The notes: generated by a model not told the origin, from the letters alone. DNA of 64,000 nucleotides from Phocoena phocoena (GCF_963924675.1 NC_089236.1:28791319-28855318); one strand, 5' to 3'; positions 12,781 through 25,440 are shown, counted from the stretch's first letter. Numbers and translations: made by a program.

Positions 12781-12985
12781 TATTTTTTTTTATGCGTTAC
12801 GCGGGCCTCTCACTGTTGTGGCCTCTCCCGTTGCGGAGGACAGGCTCCGGACGCGCAGGCTCAGCGGCCATGGCTCACGGGCCCAGCCGCTCCGCGGCAT
12901 GTGGGATCTTCCCAGACCGGGGCACGAACCCGTGTCCCCTGCATCGGCAGGCGGACTCTCAACCACTGCGCCACCAGGGAAGCCC
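12781..12985 (-). mobile_element. CHR-2-type SINE
   Basis: This is a full-length tRNA-derived SINE in reverse: a poly-T tract, the body, then the inverted tRNA-like head ending at 12985. On the minus strand the head carries an A-box-like TGGTGGCGCAGTGG and a B-box-like GGGTTCGTGCCC, the RNA polymerase III internal promoter. Copies of tgtcattattatt lie on both sides (from 12754 and from 12986), so it landed in an ATT repeat. Many CpG sites survive, which suggests a comparatively young copy. Frames of 89-119 codons across it are SINE artefacts. Confidence 0.93.
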
Positions 12986-13009
12986 TGTCATTATTATTGA
13001 TATTATTAA

Positions 13010-13697
13010 GCCTCTATATTAAGTCAAATTTGAAAATAAAAATCAGTATTAATATTGACACTATGTAAATGCAGTTTATTTAAAATTATTTAAAATATTA
13101 TGATTGAATTTTCTTTTATCTTATACTTTAAAATCTTTGTACCTTATTTCAAATTCTGAATCTTTAGAATGTCCTTTTCCTTGGGAAAACTTCCTCCTGG
13201 AATTTTTCCATCATTCTGATATAATTTTAACAGCGTTCTTATTAAGCAAGCAGCAGAGAGGAATTCATGAAACACCATTTCACTACTGCTCTGCTGACTT
13301 GATCCTTTGTTACTTCAATTCCTTAAGGAAAGTTGTATATCGCTAAAGGACATCATTCATAATATGCCAAGAAATAGGCTGTGGAAATATTTTCTAAGAA
13401 CTTCTTTATATGTGTAAAAATATCTTTATTTTGTCAGCATTATTCAGTAATTTAGCTAAATTTAATAAATCTATATTAAATATCATTTTTCTGATGTTTT
13501 TATTGTTTTTTATCATCAGTGTTGCTGATGGGAAGTCTAATTCCATTTTGATTATTACTTATTTTCACAGTAATCTGTTTCATAGTGGGTTATTTGGGAG
13601 ATTTTTTTGGTTTGTTTTTGTTTTTTATGTTTTCTTCCAGGAAGGTTTTATAATTATCCTTCTATGTGTTCTGAAATGCCACAATATATGGTTAGAA

Positions 13698-13698
<1 letters not shown>
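13010..13698. other. AT-rich sequence, nothing recognised
   Basis: No gene is supported. The 145-codon frame at 13410-13847 is hydrophobic and reads Cys-Val repeats through the GT microsatellite that follows, so it is compositional. Confidence 0.5.

Positions 13699-13739
<41 letters not shown>
13699..13739 (+). repeat. (TG)n microsatellite
   Basis: About 20 uninterrupted TG units. Confidence 0.97.
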
Positions 13740-13740
<1 letters not shown>

Positions 13741-15636
13741 CCATGAATAGATGCCTTTCATATAGAATTTTATCATTTGGTTTTGTGAAACTACTTTGCA
13801 TTATCTTAGGTATTTTCCTCTCCTCTGTTTTCTCTTCTTCTTTCTAAAAGCCTGTCTATTTAAAGACTTTTGGACCAGATACATTTGTGTTCTACATATA
13901 TTATTTTTAATATCTTTTCATTTTTCATTTTACTGACTGTTCCACATCAAGGAAATTTAATAAATCTGTGGGTTTTCATTAGGGACAGACATGATCATAT
14001 TTGTTCTTTAAAAATGTAACTGGCTGCAGTGTAGCCCTTTTAACAAAGCGTTTAGCAGGAGAACGGAAGATAGCCAGAGAAAAAGCTCAGATTAGTTTCA
14101 CCCTTCATAAATCTTCTTTCTTTCTCTTTCTAACTCTGAGAACATTAATTCTTTCACCAATGATGAAAACTTTCCCAAGATTCAATTTATATAAAGTGCT
14201 TCTGACAGACCTAGAAATAGTATATGTAACTTAAGCTAAAAATGATCTCTGTTATACTATTAAGAATGTATCTATACATAAATATGTAAGAAATGTGTGG
14301 CTGATAATTATCTCAGTTAAAATAACACTTTAATACTATTTGAATGTTTAAGTAGGAAAAGAGAAGCAATTTTATTAGAAATCTGCAATAGAAAGTATTA
14401 TACTGGGAATAAAAGGAGTATGAAAATCAAGGAATTCATAGTGTATTGAGGCATTGGATATGTGAATGAATAAGTTTAAAGTGATATTAAAATGACTTAA
14501 AAGAAATATATAAAGCTAATACTGAAATTCAGGAAATTAATGCAGATGATTCCCAGGTTTGGTTTGTAGGGTTCAGTTAGGAAGTGAAGATATAAGTTTC
14601 TTAGAAGAAGCAACTTCTGAATTGATTAGTACTTTATGGATTGATAGGATTGTATATGAAGCTTGAAATCAGAAAACCATGAATCATACATATAACTTCT
14701 ATGGTAATCATAAACCTTATTAATTGAAAAAGTATAGCAAGCTCAATATTTTTTAATGTTCCCAGGTTCTTTCACGATGGGTTTACAGAACATAATGTGA
14801 AAATTGTGTTTGAGAGTAAAAGTGAAATGAAATGTTAATCAGCCTTGAATGTCAGGCTAAAGACTGAATTTTGTAAAGTTGAAAATATTCAGGTAAGTTA
14901 TAGTAGTTTTCTTTCAAGAAGTGTGATATTATTATATCTAGAGATGGGATTTAAGAAATCCTTAAAATAACTCTTATATCCTAAATATTTCTCCTGTATT
15001 TTAGCTTACCACAGGAACAATATAATTAAAATTACTTCTAAAATATAATGTGCCATCCATTCAGCTTCTATTACAAAATCTAAAGAGAATAAGCAGCATA
15101 ACACTAGAAATATTCATGCTGTTGACTTTGATCTTCAGGTGGAACTGCTAAAATGATTTTGATGGTTAGACCTCTCTTTAAATAATTAGAATCAGATTAG
15201 AACCATTGCAAAGGATGCCTAAGATGGTAAGGTTTTATTATTGTCTGTAAACCATATGGGAGTTTCACTCTTTCTCAGTGGAGTTGACTTATGCCAACAC
15301 ATTAACATTATTTTCCTAAGTGTATTTTTAAACAGGATTGCCATGTAAGGCATTGCTAAAATTCATCTCTGGAGAAGAGAGACAAGTATCAAGGAAAATG
15401 CTATAGAATTGACAGTATCAGGAAGGAAATATCATTGTTCAATATGTTATTGCCTTACTTTACCAATAGGTTTCATACGGAGATAACAAGAAAATATAAT
15501 TTACTACAATTTTGTAACTGGATGTCAGATGACATTACTTGGGCTCATCAAATATGATTTTAAGTTTCTATCTGGCTACTGTTTATTCCATCTGTTTGCT
15601 TCGTTCTTGGCATATATCTTAACATGTGAAAGTCAC
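13740..15636. other. AT-rich unique sequence, nothing recognised
   Basis: No gene, RNA or clear repeat was recognised. The one frame of note (14001-14234, 77 codons) has no recognisable motif. Confidence 0.5.
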
Positions 15637-18306
15637 TTTTTTTTTTCTTTTTTTAAAAATATCTTTATTGGAGTATAATTGCTTTACAATATTGTGCTAG
15701 TTTCTGCTGTGTAACAAAGTGAATCAGCTCTATGTATACATATATCCCCATATTCCCTCCCTCTTGCATGTCCCTCCCACCCTCCCTATCCCACCCTTCT
15801 AGGTGGTCACAAAGCACGGAGCTGATCTCCCTGTGCTATGCAGCTGCTTGCTGCTAGCTATCTATTTCACAGTTGGTAGTGTATATATGTCAATGCTACT
15901 CTCCCTTTGTCCAGTTTACCCTTCCCACTCCCTGTGTCCCCAAGTCCTTTCTCTACATCAGCGTCTTTATTCCTGTCCTGCCCCTACGTTCATCACAACC
16001 ATTTCTTTTTTTTTTTCTCTCTCTTTTTAGATTCCATATTTATGAGTTAGCATACAGTATTTGTTTTTCTTTTTCTGAATTACTTCAGTCTGTATGAGAG
16101 ACTTTAGGTCCATCCACCTCACTACAAATAATTCATTTTGATTCTTTTTATGGCTCAGTAATATTCCATTCTATGTATATGCCATATCTTCTGTATCCAT
16201 TCATCTGTTGATGGACAGGTTGATTCCATGTCCTGGCTATTGTAAATAGTGCTTCAATGAACATTGTGGTACATGACCCTTTGAATTATGGTATTCCCAG
16301 GGTATATGCACAGTAGTGGAATTGCTGGGTAAAATGGTAGCTCTATTTTTAGTTTTTTAAGGAACCTCCATACTGTTCTCCATAGTGGCTATATCAAATT
16401 ACATTCCCACCAACAGTGTAAGAAGGTTGCCTTTTCTCCACACCCTGTCCAGCATTTGTTGTTTGTAGATTTTCTGATGATACCCATTCTAACTGGTGTG
16501 AGGTGATACATCATTGTAGTTTTGACTTGCATTTCTCTAATGATTAATGATGTCGAGCATCCTTTCATGTGTTTGTTGGCAATCTGCATATCTACTTTGG
16601 AGAAATGTCTATTTAGGCCTTCTGCTCATTTTTGGATTGGATTGTTTGGTTTTGTTGGTATTGAGCTGCAGGAGCTGCTTATATACTTTGGAGGTTAAGC
16701 CTTTGTCAGTTGCTTCGTATTCAAATATTTTCTCCCATTGCGAGGGTTGTCTTTCCATCTTGTTTATGTTTTCTTTGCTGTGCAAACTTTTAAGTTTCAT
16801 TAGGTCCCATTTGTTTATTTTTGTTTTTATTTCCATTTCGCTAGGAGGTGGGTCAAAAAGGATCTTGCTGTGATTTATGTCAAAAAGTGTTCTTCCTATG
16901 TTTTCCCCTAAGAGTTTTATAATGTTTTATAATGTTTTATAAGAGTTTTATAATGTCTGGCCTTACATTTAGGTCTTTAATCCATTTTGAGATTATTTTT
17001 GTGTATGGTGCTAAGAAGTGTTCTAATTTCATTCTTTTACATGTAGCTGTCCAGTTTTGCCAGCACCACTTATTGAAGAGGCTGCCTTTTCTCCACTGTG
17101 TATTCTTGCCTCCTTTATCAAAGATAAGGTGACCATATGTGCATGGGTTTACCTCTGAGCTTTCTATCCTGTTCCATTGATTTATATTTCTGGTTTTGTG
17201 CCAGTACTATACTGTCTTGACTACTGTAGCTTTGTAGCTTCAGACTTTGTCTGAAGTCACGGAGCCTGATTCCTCCAGCTCCATTTTTCTTTATGAAGAT
17301 TGCTTTGGCTATTCATGGGTTTTTTTGCGTTCATACAAATTGTGAAATTTTTTGTTCTACTGTGAAAAATGCCAGTGGTAGTTTGATAGGGATTGCATTG
17401 AATCTGTAGATTGCTTTGGGTAGTATAGTCATTTTCACAATGTTGATTCTTCCAATTTAAGAACATGGTATGTTTCTCCATCTGTTTGTATCATCTTTAA
17501 TTCCTTTCATCAGTGTCTTATCGTTTTCTACATACAGGTCTTTTGTCTCCTTAGGTCTTTTACTCCTAGGTATTTTACTCTTAGATATTTTATTATTTTT
17601 GTTGCAAAGGTTAAAGGGAGTGTTTCCTTAATTTCTCTTTCAGATTTTTCATCAATAGTGTATAGGAATACAGTAGATTTCTGTGCATTAATTTTGTATC
17701 CTTTTACTTCACCAAATTCATTGATTAACTCTAGTAGTTTTCTGGGAGCATTTTTAGGCTTTTCTATGTATAGTGTCATGTCATCTGCAAACAGTGAGAG
17801 TTTTACATCTTCTTTTCCAATTTGGATTCCTTTTATTTCTTTTTTGTCTCTGATTGCTATGGCTAAGCCTTCCAAAACTATGTTGAATAATAGTGGTGAG
17901 AGTGGGCATCCTTGTCTTGGTCCTGATTGTAGAGGAAGTGGATTCAGTTTTTGAACATTGAGAATGATATTGGCCCTGGGTTTATCATATATGCCCTTTA
18001 TTATGTTGAGATAAGTTCTCTCTATGCTCACTTTCTGGAGATTTTTTATCATAAATGGGTGTTGAATTTTGTCAAAAGTTTTTCTGCATCTACTGAGATT
18101 ATCATATGGTTTTCTTCCTTCAGTTTTTTAATATGGTGTATCACATTGATTAATTTGTTTATATTGAAGAATCCTTCATTCCTGGGATAGACCCCACTTG
18201 ATCATGGTGTAGATCCTTTTAATGTGCTGTTCGATTCTGCTTACTAGTATTTGTTGAGGATTTTAGCATTTATGCTCATCAGTGATATTGGTCTGTAGTT
18301 TTCTTT

Positions 18307-18529
18307 CTTTCTTTTTTTTTTTTTTTTTGCAGTACGCAGGCCTCTCACTGTTGTGGCCCCTCCTGTTTGCAGAGCACAGGCTCTGGATGAGCAGGCTCAG
18401 TGGCCATGGCTCACAGGTCCAGCCACTCTGTGGCACGTGGGATCCTCTTGGACCAGGGCATGAACCCATGTCCCTGTGTCCCCTGCATCGACAGAGGGAC
18501 TCTCAACCCCTGCACCACCAGGGAAGCCC
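18307..18529 (-). mobile_element. CHR-2-type SINE nested in L1-1
   Basis: A reverse-orientation full SINE is flanked by tgtagttttcttt at 18294-18306 and 18530-18542, a 13-bp target duplication of L1 ORF2 sequence. It breaks the reverse-transcriptase region of L1-1. Confidence 0.95.
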
Positions 18530-19231
18530 TGTAGTTTTCTTTTTCTGTGACATCTTTGTCTGGTTTTGGTATCAGTGTGATGGTGGCCCTGTAGAATGAG
18601 TTTGGGTGTGTTCTTCCCTCTGCTATATTTTGGAAGAGTTTGAAGAGGATAGGTGTTTGCTCTTCTCTAAATGTTTGGTAGAATTCACCTGTGAAACCAT
18701 CTGGTCCTGGGCTTTTGTTTATTGGAAGATTGTTAGTCACAGTTTCAAATTCATTGCTTGTTATTTGTCTGTTTATACTTTCTATTTCTTCCTGGTTCAG
18801 TGTTGGAAGGTTGTGCTTTTCTAAGAATCTATCCATTTCTTCCAGGTTGTCCATTTTATTGGCATATAGCTGCTTGTAGCAATCTCTCATGATATTTTGT
18901 ATTTCTGCCATGTCAGTTGTTACTTCTCCTTTTTCATTTCTAATACTGTTGATTTGAGTCTTCTCCCTTTTCTTATGATGAGTCTGGCTAGTGGTTTGTC
19001 AATTTTCTTTATCTTCTCAAAGAAGCAGCCTTTAGCTTTTTGATGTTTGCTCTGTTTCCTTCATTTCTTTTTCATTTATTTCTGGTCTGACCTTTATGAT
19101 TTATTTTCTTCTGCTAACTTTGGAATTTTTGGTTCTTTTTCTAATTGCTTTAAGTGTAACTTTAGGTTGTTTATTTGAGATATTTCTTGCTTCTTGAGGT
19201 AGGATTGTTTGCTATAAAATTCCCTCTTAGA

Positions 19232-19438
19232 GGGCTTCCCTGGTGGCGCAGTGGTTGAGAGTCCGCCTGCCGATGCAGCGGACACGGGTTCGTGCCCTGG
19301 TCTGGGAAGATCCCACATGCCGCGGAGCAGCTGGGCCCATGAGCCATGGCCGCTGAGCCTGCGCATCCGGAGCCTGTGCTCTGCAACGGGAGAGGCCACA
19401 ACAGTGAGAGGCCCGCATACCGCCAAAAAAAAAAAAAA
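19232..19438 (+). mobile_element. CHR-2-type SINE nested in L1-1
   Basis: A forward full-length copy begins gggcttccctggtggcgcag and ends in an A-tail. The duplication aattccctcttaga lies at 19218-19231 and just after the tail. It is oriented opposite to the SINE 0.7 kb upstream, so the two could pair if both were in one RNA. Confidence 0.96.
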
Positions 19439-20384
19439 TTCCCTCTTAGAAATGCTTTTGCTGCATCTCATAGGTTTTGGGTCGTCATGTTTTAAATGTC
19501 ATTTGTTTCTAGGTATTTTCTGATTTTCTCTTTGATTTTTTGAGTGATCTGTTGGTTATTTAGTAGCATATTGTTTAGCTTCCATGTGTTTGTATTTTTT
19601 ACAGTTTTTTTTTTCCTGTAATTGATATCTAGTTCATAGTGTTGTGGTCAGAAAAGTTACTTGATACAATATCAATTTTTTAAAATTTACCAAGACTTGA
19701 TTTGTGACTCAAGATGTGATCCATCTTGGAGAATGTTCCATGTGGACTTGACAAGAAAGTGCATTCTGTTGTTTTTGGATGGAATGTCCTATAAATATCA
19801 ATTAAGTCCATCTTGTTTAATGTATCATTTAAAGCTTGTGTTTCCTTATTTTTTTTCATTTTGGGTGATCTGTCCATTGGTGAAAGTGGAGTGTTAAAGT
19901 TCCCTACTGTTATTGTGTTACTGTTGATTTCCCTTTTTATGGCTCTTAACATTTGCCTTATGTATTGAGATGTTCCTATGTTGGGTTCATAAATATTTAC
20001 CATGGTTATATCTTCTTCTTGGACTGATCCTTTGATCATTATGTAGTATCCTTCTTTGTGTCTTGTAATACTCTTTATTTTAAAGTCCATTTTGTCTGTT
20101 ATTAGAGTTCCCACTCCAGCTTTCTTTTGACTTCCATTTGCATGGAATATCTTTTTCCATCCCCTCCCTTTCAGTCTGTATGTGTTCCTAGGTCTGAAGT
20201 GGTTCTCTTGTAGACAGCATGTGTACGGGTCTTGTTCTTTTGTCCATTCAGCCAGTCTATGCCTTTTGCTTGTAGCATTTAATCCATTTACATTTAAGGT
20301 AATTATTGATATGTTCCTATTACCTTTTTTTTTTTTTTTCTGTGTTTGTTATTGTATGCCTTTTCCTTCTCTCATGTTTCCTGC

Positions 20385-20623
20385 CTAGAGATGTTCCTTT
20401 AACATTTGTTGTAAAGCTGGATTGGTGGTGCTAAATTGTCTTAACTTTTGCTTGTCTGAAAAGGATTTAATTTCTCCATCGAATCTGAATCAGATCCTTG
20501 CTGGCTAGAGTAATCTTTGTTGTAGTTTTTTTTTTTTTTTTTTTTTTCCATTTCATCTCTTTAAATATGTCCTGCCACTCACTTCTGGTTTGCAGAGTTT
20601 TTGCTGAAATATCAGTTGTTAAG
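20385..20623 (-). pseudogene. L1-1 ORF1 3' fragment
   Basis: The plus-strand block from 20385 is the reverse of the ORF1 carboxy-terminal coding region. It starts with the ORF1 stop (plus cta, 20385-20387) and includes the consensus stretch tatgtcctgccactcac (20566-20582). A 23-base T-run at 20526-20548 expands one site inside it. The rest of ORF1 is absent because of 5' truncation. Confidence 0.8.
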
Positions 20624-20689
20624 TCTTTGAAGCTGATCCTCTTGCCTTCCTCTTTGTAGTAACTTTGTAGATTATATCAGATTTATTGA

Positions 20690-20880
20690 AATAATTCAGG
20701 ATAACCTCTCCATCTCAAAATACTTAATTACATCTGAAAGTCTCTTTTACCATGTATAGTAATGTATCCACAAGTTCTGGATATTAGGGAGTGAACATAT
20801 TTGATGAAAGTGGGGAGTAGAAGGGAGAGGTAATGAGGCATTATGTAGGGTATCTTATCAAAAACGGGAGTATTCTGCCT
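20690..20880 (+). repeat. Old interspersed repeat fragment, family unassigned
   Basis: The phrases aggataacctctccatctca (20699-20718) and attacatctgaaagtctctt (20728-20747) are recognisable as a common, old mammalian repeat of the same general class as 7150-7735. It is strongly diverged. Confidence 0.4.
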
Positions 20881-21089
20881 TCTAGAAGATACCTCTTCTG
20901 TGAGACAGAGTTCTCATAGTGTTATTGAATCACTGGATCCAGCCATATATGAAGCTCGCAACACATCTCAACTTTTACTTAAAAAAATTAATTTTTTAAC
21001 TTATCCTTCCCAATGTTACTTGGGATATTTTTGTACCTTAAATAAAAATATTTCATATAAGGCCCTGAATGTACATAGGCCTATATAAA

Positions 21090-21520
21090 TTTTTAGCCTC
21101 AACTTTTGCCTTTGTTACTCATGTTCTTTCCAATTCAATTACATTTGTGTTTTCCCTGTTCCATCATACCTCACCCTCTCATCTCAGGACCTTAACTCAT
21201 GTGTTGTTTTATTCGCTTGGTTTTCTCTCCTTCCCACTTTCTCCTAGACAATCTCTAGTTATCATTTATTTTTCACTGCACATGTCACTTCTGTAGGAAA
21301 CCCTTTCTTGAAAGTGCAGACTAAATTGGAAAAATATATAATTTTGGATCATTTTAAATTTATTCACAAGAGAATCACAAGTGAAGTAAATTAAAATTAT
21401 AATTACCATTAACTTTACTACTTAACTGAAAGTTCTATAAATGCCTATTACTATGTCTGCAATTTAACTTCTGTATCCTCTGAACTTGACATACAGCTAT
21501 TCAATAAATAGTTGAAAGCA
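21090..21520 (+). repeat. L2 LINE fragment
   Basis: A low-similarity match to the ancient L2 3' region: a ccctgttcc...caggacctt block, then cacatgtcacttctgtaggaaaccctttcttga, and a tail ending attcaataaatagttgaa at about 21502-21519. No coding capacity remains. Confidence 0.55.
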
Positions 21521-21794
21521 AAAAATAATAATAATAATCATATAATAGTCAGAGCTCTGAGCTTAAGGTGAATGCATAGAATATGAACAAATTCAGAACG
21601 TCAGAGATAATTCTCATTTACTAACAAATGTATGGCTAAGATTTAGAAGGAAGCAGAAGTAGTAATATTATTACTTGACCAGCACTTTATTAACCTGCAG
21701 CAAACTGGAAAATCCAAATGTATAGTTAAGTTCCCAGGCCAACAGCTCTTTCTAAACTCAAGGAAAATTCTTAACAATTTTGTGAAATGCTTTT

Positions 21795-22009
21795 TTTTTT
21801 TTTTTTTTTTTTTTTTTGCGGTACGCGGGCCTCTCACTGTTGCGGCCTCTCCCGTTGTGGAGCACAGGCTCCGGGCGCACAGGCTCAGCAACCATGGCTC
21901 ACGGGCCCAGCCGCTCCGCGGCATGTGGGATCCTCCCGGACCGGGGCACAAACCCACATCTCCTGCATCGGCAAGCGGACTCTCAACCATGGCGCCACCA
22001 GGGAAACTC
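21795..22009 (-). mobile_element. CHR-2-type SINE
   Basis: A reverse copy with a T-run of over 25 bases. The target duplication tgaaatgctttt lies at 21783-21794 and 22010-22021. Its head (aaactc in place of the usual aagcc) is slightly degraded. Confidence 0.93.
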
Positions 22010-22028
22010 TGAAATGCTTTTAATATAT

Positions 22029-22430
22029 ATTTTTAAACATATTTATTGTTGTATAATTGCTTTACAATGGTGTGTTAGTTTCTGCTGTATAAAAAAGAGA
22101 ATCAGGGGCTTCCCTGGTGGCACAGTGGTTGGGAGTCCGCCTGCTGATGCAGGGGACACGGGTTCGTGCCCTGGTCTGGGAAGATCCTACATGCCATGTA
22201 GCAGCTGGGCCCGTGAGCCATAGCTGCTGAGTCTGCGCGTCCAGAGTCTGTGCTCCGCAACGGGAGAGGCCACAACAGTGAGAGGTCCGGCAACTGAAAA
22301 AAAAAAAAGAGAGAGAGAAAATCAGCTATACGTATACATATATCGCCATAGCCCATATCCACCCCTCTAGGTGGTCAAAAAACACTAAGCTGACCTCCCT
22401 GTGCTATGCAGCTGCTTCCCACTAATTAAA
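22029..22430 (-). mobile_element. L1 3' UTR scrap split by a SINE
   Basis: About 200 bases of inverted L1 3' UTR (acatatttattgttgtataattgctttac, then after the SINE atcagctatacgtatacat and ctctaggtggtc) form a severely 5'-truncated L1. It contains the SINE at 22105-22308 and has no coding part. Confidence 0.85.
22105..22308 (+). mobile_element. CHR-2-type SINE nested in an L1 scrap
   Basis: A forward copy with an A-tail. The left flank is agagaatca (22096-22104); the right flank agagaaaatca is a blurred match, complicated by a GA-repeat expansion after the tail. With the reverse SINE 95 bases upstream it forms a close inverted pair. Confidence 0.9.
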
Positions 22431-22944
22431 ATGTAGCAGGATGAGCAGTAGAATTGTAATTCAGGCCCTGAGTTAGCCAAGTAAATACACAGAATGCCTC
22501 TCATTTCTTCTTTCCGATAGTTGACTTACACAGTTAAATTCCCTGAATTATGAAAAGGGAGAATACCTAAAATATCAAGTTGAATTTTTGAAAGAGTAGT
22601 GTTTTGTTTGTTGTTTTTCATATCCTACTGCTCCAAATCTGAGGGTTTGTAGAAAGTAGTAATTATTATAGTCTCTCAAGTGTCACAGAGGGAAAATAAA
22701 GAAGAGAAATAGGTCTCCTAAGATTTTTTCAGTCAGGTAAAGGAGGATTTCATTTTGGTAACAGTCACCAAAATAGGAGTCATTGACGTTTCGTAGGTTT
22801 TTTAATTCCCTAATTAACTTTTACACTGACTATTAAATTACCCTCTGACTCTAATTTTGTCTATCAAATTGTTGTTAAAATTATCCCACCAAAATTTTCG
22901 GTTTTAAATGCTAACATAAACAACAAACTACAACATCTGTTTTG
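22431..22944. other. AT-rich sequence, nothing recognised
   Basis: No feature is supported between the L1 scrap and the 3' end of L1-B. Confidence 0.5.
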
Positions 22945-23309
22945 GTTTTTCTTTTTAACATTTTTATTGGAGTATAATTGCTTTACAATGCTATGTTAGT
23001 TTCTGCTGCATAACAAAGTGAATCAGCTATACATATAGATAAATCTCCATATTTCCTCCCTCTTGTGTCTCCCTCCCACCCTCCCTATCCCACCCCTCTA
23101 GGTGGACACAAAGCACCGAGCTGATCTTCCTCTGCTATGTGGCTGCTTCCCACTAGCTATCTATTTTACATTTGGTAGTGTATATACCCATGCCAATCTC
23201 TCACTTCGTCCCAGCTTACCCTTCACCCTCCCTGTGTCCTCAAGTTCATTCTCTACGTCTGCGTCTTAATTCCTGTCCTATTCCTAGGCTCTTCAGAACC
23301 ATTTCTTTT

Positions 23310-25440
23310 CTTTTTTTTTGTTTCCATATATATGTGTTAGCATACGGTATTTATTTTTCTCTTTCTGACTTACTTCACTCTGTATGACAGTCTCTAGGTC
23401 CATCCACCTCATTACAAATAACTCAATTTCGTTTCTTTATATGGCTGAATAATATTCCATTATATATATGTGCCATATCTTCTTTATCCATTCATCTGTC
23501 AATGAACACTTAGGTTGCTTCCATGTCCTGGCTATTGTAAATAGTGCTGCAATGAACATTGTGGTACATGACTCTTTTTGAATTATGGTTTTCTCAAGGT
23601 ATATGCCCAGAAGTGGGATTGCTGGGTCATATGGTAGTCCTATTTTTAGTTTTCAAAGAAACCTCCATACTGTTCTCAATGGTGGTTGTATCAATTCACA
23701 TTCCCACCAGTAGTGCAAGAGGGTTCCCTTTTCTCCACAGTCCCTCCAACATTTATTGTTTGTAGACTCTTTGATGATGGCCATTCTGACCAGTGTGAGG
23801 TGATACCTCAATGTAGTTTTGATTTGCATTTCTCTAATGATTAGTGATGTTGAGCATCCTTTCATGTGTTTGTTGACAATCTGTATATCTTCTTTGGAGA
23901 AATGTCTATTTAGGTCTTCTGCCCATTTTTGGATTGGGTTGTTTGTTTTTATGATATTGAGCTGCATGAGCTGCTTGTATATTTTGGAGATTAATCCTTT
24001 GTCAGTTGCTTGGTTTGCAAATATTTTCTCCCATTCTGAGGGCTGTCTTTTCGTCTTGTTTATGGTTTTGTATGCTGTGCAAAAGCTTTGAAGTTCATTA
24101 GGTCCCATTTGTTTATTTTTGTTTTAATTTCCATTTCTCTAGGCAGTGGGTCAAAAAGGATCTTCCTGTGATGTATCTCATAGAGTGTTTTGCCTATGTT
24201 TTCCTCTAAGAGTTTGATAGTGTCTGGCGTTACATTTAATTATTTTATCCATTTTGAGTTTATTTTTGTGTATGGTGTTAGGGAGTGTTTGAATTTCATT
24301 ATTTTACATGTAGCTGTCCAGTTTTCCCAGCACCACGTATTGAAGAGGCTGTCTTTTCTCCATTGTATATTCTTGCCTCCTTTATCAAAGATAAGGGCAC
24401 CAAATACGCGTGGGTTTAACTCTGGGCTCTCTATCCTATCGCATTGATCGATATTTCTGGTTTTGTGCCAGTATCATAGTCTCTTGATTCCTGTAGCTGT
24501 GTAGTTTAGTCTGAAGTCAGGGAGCCTGATTCCTCCAGCTCCATTTTTCTTTCTCAAGATTGCTTTAGTTATTCGGGGTCTTTTGTGTTTCCATACACAT
24601 TGTGAAATTTTTGTTTTAGTTCTGTGAAAAAGGCCATTGGTAGTGTGATAGGGATTGCACTGAATCTGTAGAATGCTTTGGGTAATATAGACATTTTCAC
24701 AGTGCTGATTCTCCCAAACCAAGAACGTGGTATATCTCTCCATCTGTTTGTATCATCTTTAATTTTTTTCATCAGTGTCTTATAGTTTTCTGCATACAGG
24801 TCTTTTGTCTCCTTAGGTAGGTTTATTCCAGGTATTTAATTCTTTTTGTGGCAATGATAAATGGGAGAGTTTCCTTAATTTCTTTTTCAGATTTTTCATC
24901 ATTAGTGTATAGAGATGCAAGAGATTTCTGTGCATTAATTTTGTATCCTGCTGCTTTACCAAATTCATTGATTAGCTCTAGTAGTTTTCTGGTAGCATCT
25001 TTAGGATTCTCTATATATAGTATCCTGTCATCTGCAAACAGTGACAGCTTTACTTCTTTTCCGATTTGGTTTCCTCTTATTTCTTTTCCTTCTCTGATTG
25101 CTGTGGCTAAAACTTCCAAAACTATGTTGAATAATAGTGATGAGAGTTGACAACCTTGTCTTGTTCCTGATCTTAGAGGAAATGGTTTCAGTTTTTCACC
25201 ATTGAGAGCAATGTTGGCTGTTGGTTTGTCATGTATGGCCTTAATTATGTTGAGGTAGGTTCCCTCTGTGCCTACTTTCTGGAGAGGTTTTATCATAAAT
25301 GGATGTTGAATTTGTCAGAAGAGTTTCTGCATCTATTGAGATGATCATATGCTTTTTCTGCTTCAATTTGTTAGCATGGTTTATCACATTGATTTGCGTA
25401 TATTGAAAAATCCTTGTATTCCTAAGATAAACCCTACTTG
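23310..25440 (-). pseudogene. L1-B ORF2 remnant (3' half)
   Basis: Only the reverse-transcriptase and carboxy-terminal parts remain. The block at 24823-25296 holds the FADD catalytic motif between [18 protein letters not shown] residues and the INAQKS motif; Arg follows FADD where related copies have Met. The segment at 23653-24108 is the carboxy-terminal zone. The endonuclease and amino-terminal reverse transcriptase are absent because of the deletion at 25440. Frameshifts interrupt the rest. Confidence 0.88.

Larger units (their letters stand above)
16027..20326 (-). pseudogene. L1-1 ORF2 remnant (endonuclease and reverse transcriptase)
   Basis: ORF2 encodes the endonuclease and reverse transcriptase that copy L1 RNA into a nicked chromosome. 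The inferred stop is at 16027-16029. Reading upstream on the minus strand there are a carboxy-terminal zone (16389-16589), a reverse-transcriptase block at 17528-18052 containing the catalytic FADD motif with the flanks [11 protein letters not shown] and INAQKS, and an endonuclease segment at 19680-20114 (VNIYEPNIG, then DLIDIYRTFHP). The normal start is lost in a T-run near 20326. Frameshifts, stops and two SINEs make it inactive. Confidence 0.92.
15637..20623 (-). mobile_element. L1-1: 5'-truncated L1 with two nested SINEs
   Basis: On the plus strand this begins with poly-T and the inverted L1 3' UTR (tattggagtataattgcttt at 15666-15685), then runs through ORF2 in reverse and stops inside the 3' part of ORF1. 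It lacks the 5' UTR and most of ORF1, as expected for incomplete reverse transcription. SINEs interrupt it at 18307-18529 and 19232-19438, so it predates them. A local expansion of a 10-base unit occurs at 16920-16945. No convincing target duplication was found; a 5-base match (aagtc) at both edges is too short to count. Confidence 0.93.

Noticed and set aside
12781..12985. Possible tRNA gene because of A and B boxes
   Set aside because: The sequence is the tRNA-derived head of a SINE, with the SINE body, A-tail and target duplication, and cannot fold as a complete tRNA.
12709..13068. Overlapping 89-119 codon frames in three phases
   Set aside because: All are readings of one SINE; similar frames recur at other SINE copies.
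13410..13847. 145-codon hydrophobic frame with Cys-Val repeats
   Set aside because: The repeats come from the (TG)n microsatellite; the rest is AT-rich composition with Phe, Ile and Leu codons.
15630..20628. Target duplication aagtc around L1-1
   Set aside because: Only five bases match and the next bases differ, which is expected by chance.
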